This document shows, piece by piece, positions 33,005 to 45,500 of a stretch of 64,000 nucleotides of DNA. The first letter of the stretch is position 1. The number at the start of each line of letters is the position of its first letter. The notes under the pieces are model-generated. The model ran no database searches. It had not been told where the DNA came from and worked only from the letters and a program-made list of their open reading frames with translations. Made by a program: the position numbers and the translations under genes. Source of the DNA: Homarus americanus (Eukaryota > Arthropoda > Malacostraca > Decapoda > Nephropidae); the NCBI RefSeq assembly GCF_018991925.1, contig NW_024735516.1, forward strand, positions 169,501 to 233,500. Reading direction: 5' to 3'.

Positions 33005-34765
33005 AACAAACTCAAAATAAAGATTGGAACATGGACTGTGAGGACATTATATGGGGCTGGTAAATATGTAAATGCTTGTAGGGAAATGTACAGATTACAG
33101 TGGGACATTCTGGGTTTAAGTGGAGTAAGATGGACAGGTTCAAATAACATTAGCGGTGACGATTCTTACTTTATATATTCATGAGAGAGGTGTTGGTATT
33201 CTTGTAAACCAGAAGGTGAGCAGAAAATATTGGACAGTGTCAGTTAGAATTTTGTTAGTCAAGTTTAATGCTAAGCCCGTAGACTTGTTTTATGCACCAA
33301 CAAATGATAGTGAGGATGAAGTCTTAGAAAATTTTTATGAAAATTTAACGAAGTAAAAGACACCGTAAAATTTGACGAATATCTGTTTATAATGGGTAAT
33401 TTTAACGCAAAAGTTGGGAAATAGAAAGTAGGTTAGGTAATAGAAATGAGAGAGGAGAAATATTAATGGACTTTTGTAAGGAAAACAAGATGATAATTGC
33501 AAATACGTACATGGTTTGAAGAACACCCTAGGCATCTCTGTGCATGCGTCTCACCCCAGGACATACACAGTCAGGAATCAAATACATTACATTTAATTCA
33601 GGAAAGATTCAGAAATTCAATAACCAGAACCAAGACCTAATCAGGGCAGATTGTGAGTCAGATCACGTCCAAGTCATGAGTTTAGTGAGGCAGACTTAAA
33701 AAAATTAAAAAGAAAAACTAAGGACAAAATCAAGTGAGTTTTAGGTAAGCTCACAACAGGCAGTGATATAATATGAAATTGAAACCGAGAAAAAAAATTC
33801 AGTATTGCGAGAGGGTGACTTTGATGAACAAGGACCAGGACAACAATTTAATAATTACAAAGAAGTAATTTAGAGGCTAGGAAAACTTATAGGCCATAGG
33901 AGGAACGAGGCTCAACGTAAGTGGATGACAAATGAAACTTTGAAAAATGGATAGACAAAGAAATATAGAAAACGAAGTAAGGCTTACATAAAAATTAACA
34001 AAGAAATTAAAAGGGAATGCAGACAGGCCAAGAAAGATGATCTGAAAAGGAAATGGGACGACTGAAGATGGTGACGTAAGCCATTAATATAGGAAAATGT
34101 ACAGAAAGATTAAAGAAATGAACCAGAAAAAAAAAATAAAAGGGGTGAGAATATTAAAAGCAAAGACAATAATATCCTGTTTGAGGCAGAAGTAGTAAAG
34201 GAGAGATGGGCAGAGTACGTAGAAGAACTATTCAATGATAAGGATAAAGTAGAGGTAAGAAACTAAAAAGAAATAAAGATCGAAATGCCAGTTCTGGAGA
34301 GAAGTTGAGGCAGCTGTGAGTAAAATGATAAAGCTTGTGTGGTCGATCAGCTTCCAATAGAATTTATAAAACAAATTGGCAATAATGGGATAAACTGTTT
34401 GACTAAAATATGTAATTCTATATACAGTATTTCAGAGGAGACCTTCCCAGTGATTTCATAAAAAACAATATTATCTACAAAGCCAGGAGCCTTAGAGTGC
34501 ACCCAGTTAAGAACAGTAAGTTTAATAAGTCATGCCTGCAAAAATGTATTAAACAAAATTTTTAGTACAGTAAAGTTTAGAGTAGATGTGAGTTACCTAA
34601 GGAGCAAAATGAATTTAGAAAGGGAAAGGAAATTAGAGAAGCTACAGTATATTTGGTTTGAGGATTTTGAGTGAAAGGGCTTTAGAGGTCCAAAGAAATT
34701 TGGACATCTGTTTAGTTGATTTTGAAAAACATAAAATAAAATAAAAACCTTTGACAGGATAAATA
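33005..34765 (+). pseudogene. Degenerate APE endonuclease/RT non-LTR retrotransposon, 3' truncated
   Basis: Homology is spread over all three frames with many stops. The domain starts at KIKIGTWTVRTLYGAGK (33014), the hallmark of the GTWNVRTLY endonuclease family, with the usual N replaced by T. LSGVRWTGS at about 33119 has glycine where a catalytic glutamate is expected. HERGVGILVNQ (33180), FYAPTND (33286), MGNFNAKVG (33392, the GDFN aspartate now N) and SDH (33658) follow. Then come RRNEAQRKWMT (33900), KERWAEYVEELFND (34200), and RT pieces near 34610-34740 (RKGKE, LRILSERALEVQ, VDFEKH). The sequence ends before the RT active site at a CCTAA tract. Loss of the 3' rather than the 5' part is unusual for a LINE and suggests a later deletion. 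The RTE-like affiliation is inferred. Confidence 0.72.
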
Positions 34766-34787
34766 GTCCCCCACCAGCTCCCTTCAC

Positions 34788-34822
34788 CTTAACCTAACCT
34801 AACCTAACCTAACCTAACCCCA
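34788..34822. repeat. (CCTAA)n tract
   Basis: Six clean CCTAA units right after the truncated LINE. Confidence 0.95.
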
Positions 34823-35129
34823 TCTCCTTAGGTACCGTCACGTGGAATAAGCTGGAATGGGCTAATATGAACCAAACTAACCGCTGAAAATACAATACTA
34901 GTAACAAAATCAGTATTGGAGGAGCCGGTATGCAAATAAGACTCACCAAGGTAACACCCGCTGGACGCTCACCACCCACCAGGTGTGATAGTGTCTGGAG
35001 CCATTTGACGCTAAGTTTGAGCGGGGTATTGAATGACTGTCGGTCTGATACACAAATGACAGTATATTATGAGATTACAGAGTGTTAATTTATTCAATAT
35101 ATAAATAAGATGATATAGGCACACACACA
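34823..35129. other. Unassigned sequence
   Basis: No gene is recognised. Confidence 0.5.
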
Positions 35130-35579
35130 ATTAACGTATGCGTCACCAGCCTGGTCGTCTTCTCTCAACTCTACCCAACAACGTCAGCTAGAGAAGGTAC
35201 AGAAGAGGCCTGCAGAATCATGCTCGGCACAGACTACTCCAGCAACAACGCTCTCTCCACCCTCGAAATGCCATCCTCAGTGACCTCCACCACCACGCAC
35301 TAGCAGGGTTTGCAGTGGACTACTGCACCATCCTCGGCATCGCCACCTACTGCCACCAGCAGTCCCCGCCCACCTCGCACAGTCCGCCACTACAACAAAA
35401 TTCAGCCCATAAGAGCCCGCACCGATAGATATAAGAACAGCACCATCCCATCTCTTGTTAAAATAATAAACAACTCCTGATTTATGTACTGTAAATGATT
35501 GAACGTATATCATTATGTCTAAATCACATGTAAGTTTATATATTTTCAGCCACCGGCTGCAACTCTATTAATAAACAGT

Positions 35580-35610
<31 letters not shown>

Positions 35611-35628
35611 TATTATTATTATTACACA
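35130..35628 (+). mobile_element. 3' end of a non-LTR retrotransposon with (TTA)n tail
   Basis: Residual coding begins with YASPAWSSSLNSTQQRQLEKVQKR (in two parts across 35140-35210), the post-RT motif of jockey/CR1-like elements. A one-base loss then gives CRIMLGTDYSS. The last codons RHYNKIQPIRARTDRYKNS and PSLVKIINNS end at a TGA at 35478-35480. The 3' UTR has TATTTTCAGCCACCGGCTGC and AATAAACAGTTTATTATT and ends in (TTA)n. The same 3' UTR pattern occurs at 59440-59612. Confidence 0.75.
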
Positions 35629-35777
35629 CACACGCAAAATATTACTTCTTTATTTATATGATTAATACTTGATGTCTGTTCTGTAGACTGACGCCTCAGG
35701 TAATTATATCCGAGAGAACAGAGCAAGTGATATAGTCATTATGTGACTGAAAAACAGACTTATAAACAAACACTAGA

Positions 35778-35779
<2 letters not shown>

Positions 35780-35826
<47 letters not shown>
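35780..35826. repeat. (GA)n microsatellite
   Basis: An uninterrupted GA run. Confidence 0.97.
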
Positions 35827-35828
<2 letters not shown>

Positions 35829-35997
35829 AGGTGAGTATGAACCAATAGAGCGAGAGTCAAACACGCATAGACAAGTTTTTCTGGGTAAAGGCCAGAGGTG
35901 ACCAACACACGATGCTGAGCCACAAAACTCACAACCTCTCAACTTTAAGATGACATAAAGTCTGGCTCATGTTATTTATGTGTCCATAACTTGACCT

Positions 35998-35998
<1 letters not shown>

Positions 35999-36054
<56 letters not shown>
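35999..36054. repeat. (TG)n microsatellite
   Basis: An uninterrupted run ending at the start of the 60-bp array. Confidence 0.97.
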
Positions 36055-36055
<1 letters not shown>

Positions 36056-36069
36056 TCACTAAAAATATC

Positions 36070-38205
36070 TCTATCCCAGAGTCTGGGGGTCCTCACCCTA
36101 ACGGCGTCTGTTGATAACAAACACCAGGTCCCCAGAGTCTGGGCTCTCACACTGACGGCGTCTGTGTGGTGATAACAAACACCAGGTCCCCAGAGTCTGG
36201 GGCTCCTCACCTGACGGCGTCTGTGTGGTGATAACAAACACCAGGTCCCCAGAGTCTGGGGGTCCTCACCCTGACGGCGTCTGTGTGGTGATAACAAACA
36301 CCAGGTCCCCAGAGTCTGGGGGCCCCTCACACTGACGGCGTCTGTGGTGATAACAAACACCAGGTCCCCAGAGTCTGGGGGCCCTCACTGACGGCGTCTG
36401 AGTGGTGATAACAACACCAGGTCCCCAGAGTCTGGGGTCCTCACCCTGACGGCGTCTGTGTGGTGATAACAAACACCAGGTCCCCAGAGTCTGGGGGTCC
36501 CTCACACTGACGGCGTCTGTGTGGTGATAACAAACACCAGGTCCCCAGAGTCTGGGGTCCCTCAACCCTGACGGCGTCTGTGGGGTGATAACACCAGGTC
36601 CCCAGAGTCTGGGGGTCCTCACTGACGGCGTCTGTGTGGTGATAACAAACACCAGGTCCCCAGAGTCCCCTCACACTGACGGCGTCTGTGTGGTGATAAC
36701 AAACACCAGGTCTCCAGAGTCTGGGGGTCCCTCACCCTGACGGCGCTGTGGGGTGATAACAAACACCATGTCCCCAGAGTCTGGGGGCCTCACACTGACA
36801 GCGCTGTGGGGTGATAACAAACACCAGGTCCCCAGAGTCTGGGGCTCCTCACACTGACGGCGTCTGTGGGGTGATAACAACACCAGGTCCCCAGAGTCTG
36901 GGGGTCCCTCACCTGACGGCGTCTGTGGGGTGATAACAAACACCAGGTCCCCAGAGTCTGGGGGTCCTCACACTGACAGCGTCTGTGGGGTGATAACAAC
37001 ACCAGGTCCCAGAGTCTGGGGCCTCACACTGACGGCGTCTGTGGGGTGATAACAAAACACCAGGTCCCCAGAGTCGGTCCCTCACCCTGACGGCGTCTGT
37101 GGGGTGATAACAAACACCAGGTCCCAGAGTCGGTCCCTCACCTGACGTCTGTGTGGTGATAACAAACACCAGGTCCCCAGAGTCTGGGGTCCCCTCCACT
37201 GACGGCGTCTGTGTGGTGATAACAAACACCAGATCAGAGTCTGGGTCCCCACACTGACGGCGTCTGTGTGGTGATAACAAACACCGTGTTCCAGCCCAGA
37301 CCCTCACACTGACAGCGTCTGTGGGTGATAACAAACACCAGGTCCCCAGAGTCTGGGGTGGGGTCCTCACCCTGACGGCGTCTGTGTGGTGATAACAAAC
37401 ACCAGGTCCCCAGAGTCTGGGGGTCCTCACTGACGGCGTCTGTGTGGTGATAACAAACACCAGGTCTCCAGAGTCTGGGGTCCCTCACACATGCTGTGGG
37501 GTGATACAACACCAGGTCCCCAGAGTCTGGGGGTCCTCACACTGACGGCGTCTGTGGGGTGATAACAAACACCATGTCCCCAGAGTCTGGGGGTCCCTCA
37601 CTGACAGCGTCTGTGGGTGATAACAAACACCAGGTCCCCAGAGTCTGGGGTCCTCACACGACGGCGTCTGTGTGATAACAAACACCAGGCCCCAGAGTCT
37701 GGGGTCCTCACACTGACGGCGTCTGTGGGTGATAACAAACACCAGGTCCCCAGAGTCTGGGGGTCCTCACCCTGACGGCGTCTGGGGGTGATAACAACAC
37801 GGTCTCCAGAGTCTGGGTCCTCACACTGACAGCGTCTGTGGGTATAACAAACACCAGGTCCCCAGAGTCTGGGGGTCCCTCACACTGACGGCGTCTGTGG
37901 GGTGATAACAAACACCATGTCCCCAGAGTCTGGGGTCCCTCACACTGACGGCGTCTGTGGGGTGATAAAAACACCAGGTCCCCAGAGTCTGGGGTCCTCT
38001 ACACTGACGGCGTCTGGGGGTGATAACAAACACCAGGTCCCCAGAGTCTGGGGGTCCCCCTACCCTGACGGCGTCTGTGTGGTGATAACAAACACCAGGT
38101 CCCCAGAGTCTGGGGGTCCCTCACCCCGACGGCGTCTGTGGGTGATAACAAACACCAGGTCCCCAGAGTCTGGGGGGTCCTCACCTGACGGCGTCTGTGG
38201 GGTTG
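36070..38205 (+). repeat. 60-bp minisatellite, about 36 units
   Basis: Units contain CCCCAGAGTCTGGGGGTCC (itself an inverted repeat), CTGACGGCGTCTGTG and GGTGATAACAAACACCAGGT. Small deletions are frequent. The same unit occurs inverted at 59920-60345. The minus-strand frames (RLWGPGVCYHHTDAVS type) are repeat products; many single-base losses would break any protein. Confidence 0.96.
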
Positions 38206-38365
38206 TGCCAGTGAGGTTCAACCCCAGGATGACTGGATCTCTTAAGGGATGAGACGCCACCCAACCAGCCCTCCTCCCTCCTCCTCCTCCTCCTCCTCCT
38301 CCCTCCTCCTCCTCTTCCTCCTCTTCACACATTTACATAATTATTTTAGCCTCTATATCAGGCGC
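38206..38365 (+). repeat. Unique flank of the 60-bp array, shared in inverse with 59768-59930
   Basis: It contains TTCAACCCCAGGATGACTGG, ATCTCTTAAGGGATGAGA, a (CTC)n run at 38270-38330, and CATTTACATAATTATTTTAG. The reverse complement of 59768-59930 has the same pieces in the same order. Confidence 0.85.
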
Positions 38366-38445
38366 CTCCTACCCTCGCCTGAAGCCAATTCTCTATACTC
38401 AGTCGTGTTACTCTCACCCGACACTTGACGATGACCTGTGCAGAG

Positions 38446-38832
38446 GCCGGCTGGTCCATGTACCTGTCAGCCCGACCACAGGTAACAGGGCTGGTTCATG
38501 TACCTGTCAGCCCGACCACAGGTAACAGTGCTGGTTCATGTGCCTGTCAGCCCGACCACAGGTAACAGTGCTGGTTCATGTACCTGTCAGCCCGACCACA
38601 GGTAAGAGTGCTGGATCATGTACCTGTCAGCCCGACTACAGGTAACAGTGCTGGTCCATGTACCTGTCAGCCGACTATAGGTAACAGGGCTGGATCATGT
38701 ACTTGTCAGCCCGACCACAGGTAACAGTGCTGATTCATGTACCTATCAGCCCGACCACAGGTAACAGTGCTGGTTCATGTACCTGTCAGCCCGACTACAG
38801 GTAACAGGGCTGATTCATGTACCTGTCAGCCC
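38446..38832. repeat. 39-bp minisatellite, about ten units
   Basis: Units contain CATGTACCTGTCAGCCCGAC and CACAGGTAACAGTGCTGGTT. Confidence 0.95.
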
Positions 38833-38999
38833 GACCACCAAACTCCTACATGATTTCCTGGCCGGCTCTTCATTACAAGGTGAACTGCAAACACTTTGAT
38901 GGTCTTGTTGGATCTGCCTTCGTAACACCAGTTCTGACTCCTACTATATACTGCATATCCGGTGGGGAGATAAAGCAAGGTTGGGGAGGCACTAACTAT

Positions 39000-39002
<3 letters not shown>

Positions 39003-39091
<89 letters not shown>
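39003..39091. repeat. (TG)n microsatellite, about 44 units
   Basis: The longest dinucleotide run in the window, uninterrupted. A (GGTTA)n tract follows at 39137-39171. Confidence 0.98.
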
Positions 39092-39093
<2 letters not shown>

Positions 39094-39171
39094 TTTCTAT
39101 GATGTCTTTTGTGCTTGTATTTGTTCCATGTAATGTTTAGGTTAGGTTAGGTTAGATTAGGTTAGGTTAGG

Positions 39172-39464
39172 ATAGGAATCTGAAGGTTTAAATGCCACTA
39201 TCCTCAAATTAAAATACCAGGACATTAACTACAAGTATAACACGTGATAGACACTAGCTCTCTGACCCTCCTGTGACCTCGCCCTATAACTCTCCTGACC
39301 TCCGTGACCCTCCTGTGACCTCGCCCGATAACTCTCCCGTGACCCTCCCGTGACCTCGACCTATGACCCTGTGTCTATACCCCCAAACTGAGACTTATAC
39401 AGCACACCAGAGCCACTGTCAACACATCCTTCACAGATGGATTCAATATCCTTGTGTTTTATCA
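39172..39464. other. Unassigned sequence with a short CCTGTGACCTCGCCC repeat
   Basis: About four loose units of CCTCCTGTGACCTCG lie at 39263-39370. No gene. Confidence 0.6.
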
Positions 39465-39925
39465 GCTGTACACTGTGTCATATTGTACACTGTGTCATAT
39501 TATACACTGTGTCATATTATACACTGTGCCATATTCTCTTCGTTACCTATTATATCAACTGTGCATTGTTACATATTCTAACAGTGTGTCATATTGTACA
39601 CTGTGGCATATTGTACATTGTGATATTCTCTCTTCGTCACCTGTAATACCAACTGTACACTGTGTCATATTCTAAAACTGTGTCATACTGTACACTGTGC
39701 TGTGTCATATTCTAACACTGTCATATTGTACACTGTGTCATATTCTAACACTGTGTCATTTCTAACTCTGTGTCATATTATACACTGTGTCATATTCTAA
39801 CACTGTGTCATATCGTACAATGTTACATAGTGTGTCAGATTGTACACAGTGTCATATCGTATATGTGACATAATACATAGTGTGCCATATTGTACAATGT
39901 GTCATATTACCTATACACTATGTCA
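39465..39925. repeat. Approximately 17-bp minisatellite
   Basis: Units alternate TACACTGTGTCATATT and CTAACACTGTGTCATATT. A larger block with CTTCGTCACCT occurs twice near the 5' end (39540 and 39630). Confidence 0.93.
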
Positions 39926-40059
39926 TAATTATTCTCGCTTTATTTCCTATTTTCAGGTTCGGACGATACAGTGGTCAGTTCACCGCTTGTAGTTCGTGTC
40001 AATCAGGTGAAGAGGCGATAATTGGACATCAGTGAAGGTATAGACAGATTTCAAATAAT

Positions 40060-40061
<2 letters not shown>

Positions 40062-40119
<58 letters not shown>
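40062..40119. repeat. (TG)n microsatellite
   Basis: An uninterrupted TG run. Confidence 0.97.
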
Positions 40120-40120
<1 letters not shown>

Positions 40121-40876
40121 CCATACCTGAGATATATAGTAGCAATATTATAAAAAAAAAAGGTATATTTTTTTTTGCTCATGAGAATTTGACTTGATTT
40201 GTTAAGTCTTGTAGTTGTATCGTAAGGTAAAAATTGTAATAATAATAAGTAGCTGTATTGTAAATAATATTGTAATAGTAATAAATAGATATATCGTAAG
40301 TTAAATGTTCATGACGTTACTAAGGTGATATTGTACAAGGGATATGAGTTGCTGGAACAAATATTGGTGGAATGTAAATCAGTGTTGAATAATCGTGGCA
40401 GTATAGGCGATGCTTGTTATTAACACGTAACATTTTCCTAAGAAACGTCTTTACGGAACAAAACTTGGTACTAAAGGAACACATCAACCCTAAAGAATCG
40501 TGATGCTCCGTACGACATGGTTTACCTTAGAGGAACAATGTTACTTAAGAAACAGGTTACTTTTGTAAGATTCTCAGGCGATCGCACACACACACAAACA
40601 CACACACGCAAAAGCGAGCCCAAAGGCCACCTCGGCGTGGCTTTGTTTAAGGTGTAGAAGCTGTCGCCAACACAACAACCACACCCCAAGTTAACGAACT
40701 GCATGACCCGGTGTCAAGGAATAGTCCAAGACCGGACAACTCGTCAACTGCACTGGCTAACCATTACCCTGGAATACGATCAGCAAATCGATTAACATCC
40801 AGGTTCCCAATTACTGCCGGGTAGACAGAGGCAAATGGCGTAAAGAAACTGACCATTACACCACAGGTCGCCAACA
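40120..40876. other. Unassigned sequence
   Basis: The first part is AT-rich. At about 40600-40860 the sequence is more GC-balanced but shows no recognisable coding content on either strand. Confidence 0.5.
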
Positions 40877-40972
40877 TACATACATACATACATACATACA
40901 TACATACATACATACATACATACATACGAGTACATACATACATACATACATACATACATACATACATACATA
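40877..40972. repeat. (CATA)n microsatellite
   Basis: About 24 units interrupted once by a GAGT. Confidence 0.97.
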
Positions 40973-41217
40973 GAGAGAGCACCCGTCTTTTAAGAGGCCA
41001 AAAGGGGAACACAGCATATTTCTTCCGACCCTGGAACCGTCTTGGCAAACATTCACGGTGCTGGGAAGACATCCATTCTGGGCGTGAATATTTGGAGCGG
41101 ACGAAACACGCCGGTCTGAGGGCGGCAGCGGACGCACCACTCACACGCCAGCACATCACTACCGCCCACAGATTTCTTATCACTGTATATTATTATCACT
41201 GAGGTTGTGGCCACGAT

Positions 41218-41465
41218 GAGATGGAGTTGTGAACGAGGTGTTATCCAGCTGTGAACGAGGTGTTATCCAGCTGAGAACGAGGTGTTATCCTGTTGTGAAC
41301 GAGGTGTTATCCTGTTGTGAACGAGGTGTTATCCTGTTGTGAACGAGGTGTTATCCTGTTGTGAACGAGGTGTTATCCTGTTGTGAACGAGGTGTTATCC
41401 AGCTGAGAACGAGGTGTTATCCAGCTGTGAACGAGACGGTGTTATCCAGCTGTGAACGAGACGGT
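41218..41465. repeat. 22-bp minisatellite, about 11 units
   Basis: GTGAACGAGGTGTTATCC alternates with CTGTT or AGCT endings. Outer units carry AGCT and central ones TGTT. Confidence 0.95.
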
Positions 41466-41984
41466 GGTAAGCAGATCTAAACAAGAACCTTCTATATTCA
41501 TCGCTTTTTTCTCTTGTTAGTCTCTGTTGTTGTGATTTTTGTCTGAGAAAAAAAAACACACACATATAAAAAACCTGTTTTTCTGTAAAGGATATGTTGT
41601 ACACGTAACACAGTGTGAGGTAACACGAACCGGCAGCACCAGCGCTGTGTACACTATGATGGACGTGTGTGTGTGTGTATGTGTGTGTGTGTGTGTAACT
41701 TGTATGGTGGCGTTGGGGAAACAAGAGGTGGTGGTGGTGACAGAGTGTATGAAACCCGGGCTCTACCTTACACCATGTCAGATTTGTCAGTTCTCTCAGG
41801 TGTGTCATGTGTGTAAGGTGTGTCAGATGTGTCAGCTATAACACTTTTATATGAGCCTCAGAGTCGACATACAGTGGTCAGGTGAGTGTACATAGAAAAT
41901 CAATGGACTGTGCTGTACAGGTGTAGGAGCAAGTGAGAGTAACATGTTGGTAAATGATGATGATATACGCAGGGGGTAGACTAT
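41466..41984. other. Unassigned sequence
   Basis: No gene is supported. A (TG)n run with one interruption lies at 41667-41696, and loose GTGTCAGATGTGTCAG words at 41780-41838. Confidence 0.5.
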
Positions 41985-42225
41985 TACTGACTCCCAGCCC
42001 TACTCCCTCCCTGACCTCCTCCAGCCCTTACTCTCCCTGCCCCTCCTCCAGCCATTACTCTCTCTCTCTCCTGCTCCTCCCCAGCCCTTACTCTCTCTCC
42101 TGCCCCTCCTCCAGCCCTCTTACTCTCTCTCCTGACCTCCCCAGCCATCACTACTTCCTTAACCTCCCCAGCCTCACTCCTCCCTGAACCCCCAGCCTCA
42201 CTCCCTCCCTGACCCGCCAGCCCTT
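41985..42225. repeat. C/T-rich minisatellite, about 30-40 bp unit
   Basis: Units contain CCTCCAGCCCTTACTCTC and CTGACCTCC, with variable CT runs. Confidence 0.88.
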
Positions 42226-42564
42226 ACTCCGTCATTATCACTGTTCGAGGGTTTACAGGCCACCAAATATAATGCCCCGACTTTAATATAAAACCATTTA
42301 AAAGGTGAATATTTTCTGGGTGACTGTGAGGTAAAACTCTTCGCCTCTACAACTATTACCAGAGTTTGCATATAAAATGATCTGGCGATGGGATTTTAAT
42401 TTCTTTTCAGTTTACATAAAAGATGAGTTTTATTTCCACTTCCCAGACACGATACAGAAATACAATACCGCCATTTTCGACAACATTTATATAAGTTTTT
42501 TTTTCTTATTCCTTCAGTAAAGCAAGAAAACATTTGGTAAAAGTATCTGACAAAGGTTTTATTA
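42226..42564. other. Unassigned sequence
   Basis: No gene. It is the unique left flank of the 26-bp array. Confidence 0.5.
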
Positions 42565-45500
42565 CCAGACACACACCAGTTCAGCACCGCCAGACACACG
42601 CCAGGTTCAGCACCATCAGACACACGCCAGGTTCAGCACCACCAGACACAGCCAGGTTCAGCACCACCAGACACACGCCAGGTTCAGCACCACCAGACAC
42701 ACGCCAGGTTCAGCACCATCAGACACACGCCAGGTTCAGCACCACCAGACACACGCCAGGTTCAGCACCACCAGACACACGCCAGGTTCAGCACCACCAG
42801 ACACACGCCAGGTTCAGCACCACCAGACACACGCCGGTGCACCACCAACGCCAGGTTCAGCACACCAGACACACGCCAGGTTCAGCACCACCAGACACAC
42901 GCCAGGTTCAGCACCACCAGACACACACGCCAGGTTTCAGCACCATCAGGCACACGCGTTCAGCACCACCAGACACACGCCAGGTTCAGCACCATCAGAC
43001 ACACGCCAGGTTCGGCAACCACATCAGACACACGCCAGCTCAGCACCGTGAGGCCACGCCAGGTTCAGCACCACCAGACACACGCCAGGTTCAGCACCAT
43101 CAGACACACGCCAGGCTCCAGTACCACCACAGACACACGCCAGGTTCAGCACCATCAGACACACGCCAGGTTCAGCACCACCTGCATACAAGCCAGGTTC
43201 AGCACCATCAGACACACGCCAGGCTCCAGCACCACCAGACACAATGCCAGGTTCAGCACCACCAGACACACGCCAGTTCAGCACCACCAGACACACGCCA
43301 GGTTCAGCACCACCAGACACACGCCAGGTTCAGCACTTCTACCCAGACACACGCCAGGCTCAGCACCACCAGACACACGCCAGGTTCAGCACCACCAGAC
43401 ACACGCCAGGTTCAGCACCACCAGACACACGCCAGGTTCAGCACCACCAGACACACGCCAGGTTCAGCACCACCGATACACGCCAGGTTCAGCACCACCA
43501 GACACACTTCAGGTTCAGCACCACCAGACACACGCCAGGTTCAGCACCACCAGACACACGCCAGGTTCGCACCAGACACACACCAGGTTCAGCACCACCA
43601 GACACACGCCAGGTCTGCCAGCACCACCAGACACACGCCAGGTTCAGCACTATCAGACACGCCAGGTTTAGCACCACCAGACACACGCCAGGTTCAGCAC
43701 TACCAGACACACGCCAGGTTCAGCGCACCATCAGACACACGCCAGGTTCAGCACCACCAGACACACGCCAGGTTCAGCACCACCAGACACACACCAGGTT
43801 CAGCACCATCAGACACACGACAGGTTCAGTTCAACAGACACACACGCCAGGTTCAGCACCAACAGACACACACGCCAGGGTTCAGCACCACCAGACACAC
43901 GCCAGGTCTGCACCAGACGCCAGTTCAGCACCATCAGACACACGTCAGGTTTAGCACCACCAGACACACGCCAGGTTCAGCACCATCAGACACACGCCAG
44001 GTTCAGCACCACCAGACACACGCCAGGTTCAGCACCTTCATCAGACACACACGCCAGGTTCGCACCACCAGACACACACGCCAGGTTCAGCACCACCAGA
44101 CACACGCCAGGTTCAGCACCATCAGACACACGCCAGGTTCAGCACCACCAGACACACGCCAGGTTCAGCACCATCAGACACACGCCAGGTTCAGCACCAC
44201 CAGACACACAGGTTCAGCACCATCAGACACACGCCAGGTTCAGCACCACCACAGACACACGCCAGGTTCAGCACCATCAGACACGCCAGGTTCAGCACCG
44301 CCAGACACACGCCAGGTTCAGCACCATCAGACACACGCCAGCCAGCACCACCAGACACACGCCAGGGCCCGCACCAGACACACGCCAGTTCAGCACCACC
44401 AGACACACGCCAGGTTCAGCACCATCAGACACAGGTTCAGCACCACCAGACATTAATGCCAGGTTCAGCACCACCAGATACGGCCAGGTTCAGCACCATC
44501 AGACACACGCCAGGTTCAGCACCACCAGACACACGCCAGGTTCAGCACCATCAGACACACGCCAGGTTCAGCACCACTGTGACACACGCCAGGTTCAGCA
44601 CCACCAGACACACGCGCCAGGTTCAGCACCACCAGACACACGCCAGGTTTAGCACCATCAGACACACGCCAGGTTCAGCACCACCAGACACACGCCAGGT
44701 TCAGCACCACCAGACACGCCAGGTTCAGCACCACCAGACACACGCCAGGCTCCAGCACCACCAGACACACGCCAGGTTCAGCACCATCAGACACACGCCA
44801 GGTTCAGCACCATCAGACACGCCAGTTCAGCACCATCAGACACACGCCAGGTTCAGCACCATCAGACACACGCCAGGTTCAGCACCATCAGACACACGCC
44901 AGGTTCAGCACCATCAGACACACACGCCAGGTTCAGCACCACCAGACACACGCCAGGTTCAGCACCATCAGACACACGCCAGGTTCAGCACCATCAGACA
45001 CACACGCCAGGTTCAGCACCATCAGACACACGCCAGGTTCAGCACCATCAGACACACGCCAGGTTCAGCACCACCAGACACACGCCACAGGCTCCAGCAC
45101 CACCGCATACGCGCCCAGCACCACCAGACACACGCCAGGTTCAGCACCAATGCACACAGCCAGGCCCAGCACCATCAGACACACGCCAGTTCAGCACCAT
45201 CAGACACGCCAGGCTCCAGCACCACCAGACACACGCCAGGTTCAGCACCACCAGACACACGCCAGGTTCAGCACCACCAGACACACGCCAGGTTCAGCGC
45301 ACCACCAGACACACGCCAGGTTCAGCACCACCAGACACACGCCAGGTTCAGCACCACCAGACACACGCCAGGTCTGGCACCACCAGACACACGCCAGGTT
45401 CAGCACCATCAGACACACGCCAGGTTCAGCACCACTGTGACACACGCCAGGTTCAGCAGCACCACCAGACACACACGCCAGGTTCAGCACCACCAGACAC

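Noticed and set aside
36070..38205. Minus-strand frames (RLWGPGVCYHHTDAV type) as a repeat protein
   Set aside because: Frequent one- and two-base losses between units switch frame every few hundred bases. No single reading spans the array.
40764..41183. Minus-strand protein of 139 residues
   Set aside because: About a third of it is the translation of a (CATA)n microsatellite, and the rest resembles nothing known.
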